Positions 57,617-64,000 of a stretch of 64,000 nt of DNA are shown piece after piece (position 1 is the first letter of the stretch; each line of letters begins with the position of its first letter). Below the pieces are notes generated by a model. That model did not search any database. It worked only from the letters and a program-made list of their open reading frames with translations, and was not told the DNA's origin. The DNA comes from Plazaster borealis (taxonomy: Eukaryota; Echinodermata; Asteroidea; Forcipulatida; Labidiasteridae). The position numbers and the translations under genes were made by a program. The stretch is taken from contig CM037461.1 in the NCBI GenBank assembly GCA_021014325.1, positions 11,499,501 to 11,563,500 of the forward strand. The letters run 5' to 3'.

Positions 57617-58210
57617 TTTTAAGAAATTGCAGCGAGAGTGCGCCACCGCACGGCGAGAAAAGCTGCTCTCACCTGCTCGCCATCAAGGCTAAAATCGGAT
57701 GGTGAGTTTCTCTAATTTAACGTAAACTTTTTGATTAATATAATTGTATTACGATAAAACCTGGTCTATAATTGTTTCTTATAAATGCTAAAGATTCTTA
57801 ATCATTCAAATTCAGTGCATTACTGTTTTGTAATTATCGTGAATTTGCAGCCACAACCGGTGATGATTCTTTAGGTGTCGGAAATACATCCCTTTCCATA
57901 TATGCACAAACCCTAAGGGAAATTTTTTACGTTGCATTCCAATTAGTATGTCAATAGCCTTTTTAGTAGTAATCTTGTATGATTGATTCCTAATCCCTAT
58001 GTCGTTTCTTTGGTTTGTTTTGCAGACTAAATTACTAAATACACAACACCCTACAGAGTGATCCAATTAGCCTGAATATCACAAACCTACACGTTTAATA
58101 CTGTTCCTGATTTCCTATTACCGATTGTGGTGAACTGATTACTGTGGTGATTAAACTGATTGAACTGAGAATTATATCGGATAAATGCTGACTCCAGTGC
58201 TTATTTTTCA
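57617..58210 (+). repeat. Bel/Pao 3' LTR (594 bp)
   Basis: It starts TTTTAAGAAATTGCAGCG (second base mutated from the usual TG) and ends CTTATTTTTCA. It belongs to the left arm of the inverted duplication. Confidence 0.95.
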
Positions 58211-59348
58211 GTACTATTACTGGAAGTCATTCTATAGTTGGACAATTCCCAATTAGGGCACTGGGTTGCTCAGCTCACAATTATATGACTCCCGATGATA
58301 GTCGGACGAAGTGTAGTCTTCCGGTTTTGATTCGCTAGATTGTCTTACAATATTAAGGCATCGCTATATTTGAAGAAACATACCATTGTGCGACGTACAC
58401 ATTCGTTGATATGCTCGCTACTCTATCCGACAGTTTTGAGATCTCCCTGCGATTGCGTGAATCGTACAGTGCGACGACTCATCGTAAATAAAATGAAACA
58501 TCCGGGGTGGTTGGCCACGTCCACACGTGCGAACGTATCGTGTTGTGGCGGTAACTAGGCAATATTTTCGTCCGTAACTCTTGAGTCCCGTCTGCACGTT
58601 TGAGAAGCTTCGTGAGATATTTATTTCATGCTGCTGATCAGTTTTTGAATAGAATCACAGTGATGCGAACCTTAAACAACTTCTATACTGACCATGAGTG
58701 ACAGGTGACAATACCAAAGACTGAAGGTAAAGATGTACATGTATCTGTCATTGTCTGTGTTATGACTACGAGTACCTTATGACTCATGCATCTATGTAGG
58801 GCCTATACACACATCAGTGATGCGACAAGCAAGCTCAGGCCTGTAATCGTGGTAATGTAGGTGGGGTAAGATGCACAGTCTCAAGAGCAAGCTTATTTAA
58901 TGGCCATGCTGTCTAAATGTATTATTTTCCCAATACAAATCCTTACAAGTTGGTCCGTTAATTATCTGAACAGGAAAGCTCATCTTCCGTCACTGTCTCT
59001 GATTTGATGCAGACTATTTACTTACGAAAATCAAAAATCGAAGTGCACACTAGAGTAGGCTTATTGGTGATAATGATTTTATGAAGTTCAGACTACAGTC
59101 GGACAAATTTGGGCTCCTGCTCTAATTCAGAACATTGCAATACAATAGTAGGATATTACTGTATTCAAAGAAACATACCATCGTGTGAAAAGGTTGGTCC
59201 GTTAAGAGCAGTAACTACTTTGTTTTACAATTGTGAGATATCCCGTGAATCCTATATACAGTGCGAGGTAAGATTCATGTGACTTGCGAGGCAGACAATG
59301 GACATAAAGTTCATACCAAATCTCTCTCATCTAATTCTTTGCCTAAAG

Positions 59349-59732
59349 ATGCCGCCAAAACGCAAAGGCCAAGCCAACCCCCACAACAGTGCGTCATTAA
59401 ACATGTCAACTGGAGATAGTTTTATCAAAAGATGTGAAAATAATGAAAAGAGATCACACAACAACATTATTAGAGAAAGGAATAATAGAACGGGATAGGG
59501 TATATATTTGTGAATCTTGCCTAGACAACGTTTTCCCCAGCCACCAATACGGCAGCAGGAAAAGGGCTAAACTTCGAGGGACTGAACCTACAGGGACTGA
59601 ACCTGCATGGACCGAAGCTACAACCTCTACTCCCATAGTTCATGATCTTCAAACCGCCATTCAGAGAGATACCATTGAGCTGCTTAAAGAAGGACGACCG
59701 AGTTTAGACTAGCCCACCTTGTTGAGGTGTAA
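59349..59732 (+). pseudogene. Truncated relative of the DUF6589-like gene (left arm)
   Basis: It begins MPPKRKGQANPHNSASLNMS. A frame change near 59425 is needed to continue into LSKDVKIMKRDHTTTLLEKG, IIERDRVYICESCLDNVFPS and HQYGSRKRAK, then a TEPTGTEPAW-type linker and LLKEGRPSLD. These align with the first 150 or so residues of the gene at 35763-39073, including the YxCxxCLD block and GRPSLD. After a small indel a few more matching codons (HLVE) are readable; then the homology ends, close to the end of the palindrome arm. The core domain is absent, so it is a fragment. Confidence 0.65.
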
Positions 59733-59778
59733 TGGCTCTCTTTTAACACCGGTCTTTAACACTCACCATTACAGCCAT

Positions 59779-60389
59779 TTATTCATAAATTACTAAATTA
59801 TAATTTTACCTTGTTTAAATCAATAAATTACTACAATATACTAGCCGAACATTCATTGGGTCTAACAGCTAATGTATATACATACCGTGTTATTGTGCAG
59901 CGCCTGTTGTGAATCGTCCTCTAGAAAAAGCACACAGGATCCCGGGGATAATAACAATACCACGTTACGTGTAAAACTGACATGCATATTCATCACGGTG
60001 AGCGTCATGAGGCACAGCGCGACGTCATCTTATGCATATTCATGATGTCATACACACGCACGCGCACGCACGGACAGATCAGCCGGGCCCCCTGACTTTC
60101 TCACGACCAGCAGGCAGTGAATCATAAGTAAGATGGCGGCCCCGTTGCGGGACGAACCTCAATGTAATTTTTGTACACAATTTTTTTTGGCCATTTTCAA
60201 ATCATCACATCTGGACAAAGGCATCATTTGGTGAGCCCTGGAATATGTCACAAATATTGTAAGGATGTAAGGAACAAAGTGAGGTAGGTTGGAGTAGTAT
60301 GTGATGTTTATAAGTGGGAGAAATTTGCGATCAAACAGGTACGACTTGCTCGTACTTAAGAACTACGCGTTTAAGACATGTATGGATGG
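59779..60389. other. Unique spacer of the inverted duplication
   Basis: The 611 bp between the arms has no coding frame of note. It includes an AT-rich start, a CACGCACGCGCACGCACG stretch near 60055 and an AAGATGGCGGC box near 60131. Confidence 0.75.
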
Positions 60390-60435
60390 TGGGCTGTAAT
60401 GGTGAGTGTTAAAGACCGATGTTAAAAGAGAGCCA

Positions 60436-60819
60436 TTACAGCTCAACAAGGTGGGCTAGTCTAAACTCGGTCGTCCTTCTTTAAGCAGCTCAATGGTATC
60501 TCTCTGAATGGCGGTTTGAAGATCATGAACTATGGGAGTAGAGGTTGTAGCTTCGGTCCATGCAGGTTCAGTCCCTGTAGGTTCAGTCCCTCGAAGTTTA
60601 GCCCTTTTCCTGCTGCCGTATTGGTGGCTGGGGAAAACGTTGTCTAGGCAAGATTCACAAATATATACCCTATCCCGTTCTATTATTCCTTTCTCTAATA
60701 ATGTTGTTGTGTGATCTCTTTTCATTATTTTCACATCTTTTGATAAAACTATCTCCAGTTGACATGTTTAATGACGCACTGTTGTGGGGGTTGGCTTGGC
60801 CTTTGCGTTTTGGCGGCAT
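60436..60819 (-). pseudogene. Truncated relative of the DUF6589-like gene (right arm)
   Basis: Mirror image of the left-arm fragment. The predicted peptides (MPPKRKGQANPHNSASLNMS and the frame with VYICESCLDNVFPS) are identical in both arms as far as I compared them. It points towards the spacer, as does its partner. Same frame change, same truncation. Confidence 0.65.
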
Positions 60820-61956
60820 CTTTAGACAAAGAATTAGATGAGAGAGATTTGGTATGAACTTTATGTCCATTGTCTGCCTCGCAAGTCACATGAATCTTAC
60901 CTCGCACTGTATATAGGATTCACGGGATATCTCACAATTGTAAAACAAAGTAGTTACTGCTCTTAACGGACCAACCTTTTCACACGATGGTATGTTTCTT
61001 TGAATACAGTAATATCCTACTATTGTATTGCAATGTTCTGAATTAGAGCAGGAGCCCAAATTTGTCCGACTGTAGTCTGAACTTCATAAAATCATTATCA
61101 CCAATAAGCCTACTCTAGTGTGCACTTCGATTTTTGATTTTCGTAAGTAAATAGTCTGCATCAAATCAGAGACAGTGACGGAAGATGAGCTTTCCTGTTC
61201 AGATAATTAACGGACCAACTTGTAAGGATTTGTATTGGGAAAATAATACATTTAGACAGCATGGCCATTAAATAAGCTTGCTCTTGAGACTGTGCATCTT
61301 ACCCCACCTACATTACCACGATTACAGGCCTGAGCTTGCTTGTCGCATCACTGATGTGTGTATAGGCCCTACATAGATGCATGAGTCATAAGGTACTCGT
61401 AGTCATAACACAGACAATGACAGATACATGTACATCTTTACCTTCAGTCTTTGGTGTTGTCACCTGTCACTCATGGTCAGTATAGAAGTTGTTTAAGGCT
61501 CGCATCACTGTGATTCTATTCAAAAACTGATCAGCAGCATGAAATAAATATCTCACGAAGCTTCTCAAACGTGCAGACGGGACTCAAGAGTTACGGACGA
61601 AAATATTGCCTAGTTACCGCCACAACACGATACGTTCGCACGTGTGGCATGGCCAACCACCCCGGATGTTTCATTTTATTTACGATGAGTCGTCGCACTG
61701 TACGATTCACGCAATCGCAGGGAGATCTCAAAACTGTCGGATAGAGTAGCGAGCATATCAACGAATGTGTACGTCGCACAATGGTATGTTTCTTCAAATA
61801 TAGCGATGCCTTAATATTGTAAGACAATCTAGCGAATCAAAACCGGAAGACTACACTTCGTCCGACTATCATCGGGAGTCTTATAATTGTGAGCTGAGCA
61901 ACCCAGTGCCCTAATTGGGAATTGTCCAACTATAGAATGACTTCCAGTAATAGTAC

Positions 61957-62550
61957 TGAAAAATAAGCACTGGAGTCAGCATTTATCCGATATAATTCTC
62001 AGTTCAATCAGTTTAATCACCACAGTAATCAGTTCACCACAATCGGTAATAGGAAATCAGGAACAGTATTAAACGTGTAGGTTTGTGATATTCAGGCTAA
62101 TTGGATCACTCTGTAGGGTGTTGTGTATTTAGTAATTTAGTCTGCAAAACAAACCAAAGAAACGACATAGGGATTAGGAATCAATCATACAAGATTACTA
62201 CTAAAAAGGCTATTGACATACTAATTGGAATGCAACGTCAAAAATTTCCCTTAGGGTTTGTGCATATATGGAAAGGGATGTATTTCCGACACCTAAAGAA
62301 TCATCACCGGTTTTGGCTGCAAATTCACGATAATTACAAAACAGTAATGCACTGAATTTGAATGATTAAGAATCTTTAGCATTTATAAGAAACAATTATA
62401 GACCAGGTTTTATCGTAATACAATTATATTAATCAAAAAGTTTACGTTAAATTAGAGAAACTCACCATCCGATTTTAGCCTTGATGGCGAGCAGGTGAGA
62501 GCAGCTTTTCTTGCCGCGTGGTGGCGCACTTTCGCTGCAATTTCTTAACA
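61957..62550 (-). repeat. Solo Bel/Pao LTR (594 bp)
   Basis: A single LTR in reverse orientation, flanked by AGTAC on both sides (61952-61956 and 62551-62555), the reverse complement of the GTACT around the full element. It lies in the right arm at the mirror position of the full element. It carries 5'-LTR variants at its start and 3'-LTR variants over the rest. Its antisense strand, read here on the plus strand at 62101-62355, is open for 84 codons. Confidence 0.95.
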
Positions 62551-62974
62551 AGTACGATTGTCCGAAATAATGTCTGTGCGCCTGTACTGACCAGTGAGTA
62601 AAGCCATGCGGTCATCAGAATGCACATCTGGCAATGCTTACGTTGTGTTCTTTTTGTTCACTAACAAATCAGAGTGCCAACTTTTTCATCATGCAGATCA
62701 TTCATGGAAGAAGTGAAACTTATTTTTAATCCAGTGTACTGTAACCTCCATGCTACCTCCATGCTGTAACCAAACTATTGTTCTTTGACCAACTTGGACT
62801 TGACTAGCTGCAGGAAAACTGATGATACTCATTCTGATCACAGCCACAACCATGAAGAAATAACCACACTCAACTCTTTAATCTTGGTGTACTCTGTGCA
62901 TCAGCCAAGCCGTTTGTTTTCGAATGGCTTACCATACAGTTTTCAAGCAGTGTAATTGGACCATAATTATGGAG

Positions 62975-63510
62975 GACCAAAAGTGGACAACCCATTTTTC
63001 CAAAAATCTGGTGGAGTAAAAACAGAATTTATGTCCAAATACAGTCCCTTTTCAAAATTTTCATTTTCTGCTATCAGAAATTTGGATTTTTACATTTCAT
63101 CATACACCGGCGGTCTGAAAGTGAACAACGCAAATTTCAAAATTTCTACTAGCAGAAAATTGGAATGAACATTTCGGACCAAGCCAAATTTCAAAATTTC
63201 TAATAGCAGAAAATTGGAAAGAACATTTCGGACCAAACCAAATTTCCAAATTTTTACTAGCAGAAAATTGGATCAAACGTTTCAGAACAAACCAAATTTC
63301 AAAATTTCTTCTAACAGAAAATTGGTACGAACATTTCAGACCAAACCAAAATTCCAATTTTCTACTAGCAGAAAATTGGAATGAACGTTTCGGTCCAAAC
63401 CAAAATTCAAAATTTCTACTAGCAGAAAATTGGATCAAACATTTCAGACCAAACCAAATATCCAAATTTCTACTAGCAGAAAATTGGAATGAACGTTTCG
63501 GACCAAACAA
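62975..63510. repeat. 54-bp minisatellite
   Basis: AGCAGAAAATTGGA (with AACAGA in one copy) starts at 63151, 63205, 63259, 63313, 63367, 63421 and 63475, exactly 54 bp apart. One or two worn copies precede it (from about 63000). As 54 is a multiple of three, the minus strand stays open across it (63558 to 63100) as an 18-residue repeat (SASRNFEIWFGPKCSFQF type). Confidence 0.92.
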
Positions 63511-63731
63511 AAGCAGACTTCTGTCGGCACAAGAGAGAAGGTATTTCTTTGATGACATTCCGACTTTTGCTGGCTACCAATTATTACGAGCGCGCATCCG
63601 GAGCTCGCATCCGGGGAAAGGAAACGAGTGTCGAAGTTCATTGACACGGTCAGATACAGGTCCAAAAGCACAGGTTTTTAGTTTTGCAAGTGCACGGAAG
63701 AAGCAAACTGTGTAAAAACTCTTGGGCGAAA

Positions 63732-64000
63732 ATGGATTTCAGCGATGATGACTTTGTTGGTGGTGGCCTGCCTACGGATTTTACCGTTCAAATGGAAGGA
63801 AATGATAGGAAGTTTAAGCTGAAAAGAAGTCAAATGACAGCTGAAACTTTAGGCAAGATTTTTAAGCTTGTACCGCTATCTATTATCCTGTACGGATCAG
63901 ATGACACGGTTATTGTACCAAACAGTAGCGGGATGTTCACTGGAATTGGATTCCATGATACTAATACTTGGACAGTATCTGGCGATGATCTTCCTCCTGC
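63732..64000 (+). CDS. Start of an unidentified gene, running off the window
   Basis: From an ATG at 63732 the frame stays open to the end of the window (89 codons). It starts MDFSDDDFVGGGLPTDFTVQ, then FKLKRSQMTAETLGKIF, IILYGSDDTVIVPNSSGMF and TWTVSGDDLPP. The spacing of hydrophobic residues, with LYGSDDTVIVPN after a helix-like stretch, recalls CIDE-N/PB1 type ubiquitin-like domains, as does the exon at 5751-6122. The two are not close relatives. No function is assigned. Codon use and an acidic start support a real first exon. Confidence 0.5.
   Translation, partial: MDFSDDDFVGGGLPTDFTVQMEGNDRKFKLKRSQMTAETLGKIFKLVPLSIILYGSDDTVIVPNSSGMFTGIGFHDTNTWTVSGDDLPP

Larger units (their letters stand above)
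51647..58210 (+). mobile_element. Bel/Pao LTR element, complete but defective
   Basis: 6,564 bp, flanked by GTACT (51642-51646 and 58211-58215). LTRs are 594 bp. A primer binding site TGGTGACCCAGACGTGATAC adjoins the 5' LTR at 52241, and a purine tract (TTTAGGGGCGG) precedes the 3' LTR. The domain order gag, protease, RT, RNase H, integrase is that of Bel/Pao. Confidence 0.95.
51230..62967. repeat. Large inverted duplication, arms about 2.58 kb
   Basis: The left arm is 51230-51646 plus 57617-59778 (the Bel/Pao interior and its first LTR sit inside it). The right arm is 60390-62967 in reverse. Mirrored points include gene starts 59349 and 60819 (sum 120168) and LTR ends 58210 and 61957. The arms differ only at scattered positions (for example GGCCACGTCCACACG versus GGCCATGCCACACG). 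The outer ends (ATTATGGTCC) show no target duplication. Confidence 0.95.

Noticed and set aside
60030..60080. Palindrome centre as a perfect hairpin join (read artefact)
   Set aside because: The arms are separated by 611 bp of unique sequence, unlike a simple fold-back read; a haplotype join remains possible and is noted in the findings.
1..64000. CRISPR array, bacterial operon, tRNA or rRNA genes
   Set aside because: The tandem repeats have no CRISPR-like repeat-spacer pattern; no cloverleaf or rRNA core was recognised by eye, though a tRNA search was not run.

Overview
The window looks like eukaryotic, repeat-rich DNA from a marine deuterostome invertebrate. I infer this from spliced coding pieces, short TTAGGG-type telomeric repeats, L2/CR1-like LINEs with a 2A-like peptide, Ty3/Gypsy and Bel/Pao elements, a piggyBac, and a Gypsy fragment whose domain order (integrase before reverse transcriptase) is known from the deuterostome Gmr1-like group. 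An echinoderm or hemichordate would fit; the sequence alone does not settle it. There is no bacterial operon structure, CRISPR array or rRNA.

Layout. 0.5-2.1 kb: a 130-bp tandem repeat carrying a LINE fragment. 5.7-6.1 kb: one plausible host exon. 6.2-7.2 kb: a broken LINE. 7.7-13 kb: degenerate repeats, a RecQ-like helicase fragment and small inverted repeats. 13.3-14.7 kb: a Gmr1-like Gypsy fragment fused to a cysteine-rich tail. 15.9-24.2 kb: a Gypsy element (Gypsy-1) with a single long gag-pol frame, cut by a complete piggyBac at a duplicated TTAA. 24.5-27.1 kb: a broken transposase-like gene. 28-34.7 kb: possible host exons ending in a Tudor-knot-like domain, with a LINE of about 3.5 kb in between. 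35.6-39.1 kb: a telomere-repeat hairpin, then a gene of unknown function split by a DNA element. 40.3-44.5 kb: a complete but dead Gypsy (Gypsy-2) with 161-bp LTRs. 45.2-46.1 kb: an integrase-core gene exon. 47.1-49.3 kb: a Harbinger-like non-autonomous element containing a 163-bp hairpin.

51.2-63.0 kb is the most striking region: an inverted duplication with arms of about 2.58 kb and a 0.6-kb spacer. The left arm holds a full Bel/Pao element and the right arm holds a solo LTR at the same site with the same target duplication. The solo LTR is a visible mosaic of the 5' and 3' LTRs. The window ends with a 54-bp minisatellite and the start of a gene that runs off the edge.

Very little here is a working gene set. 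Most coding sequence belongs to mobile elements in different stages of decay, and nested insertions give relative ages: Gypsy-1 before piggyBac, the 130-bp array before its LINE, and Bel/Pao before the solo-LTR recombination. All family names come from recognising motifs by eye; no database search was run.
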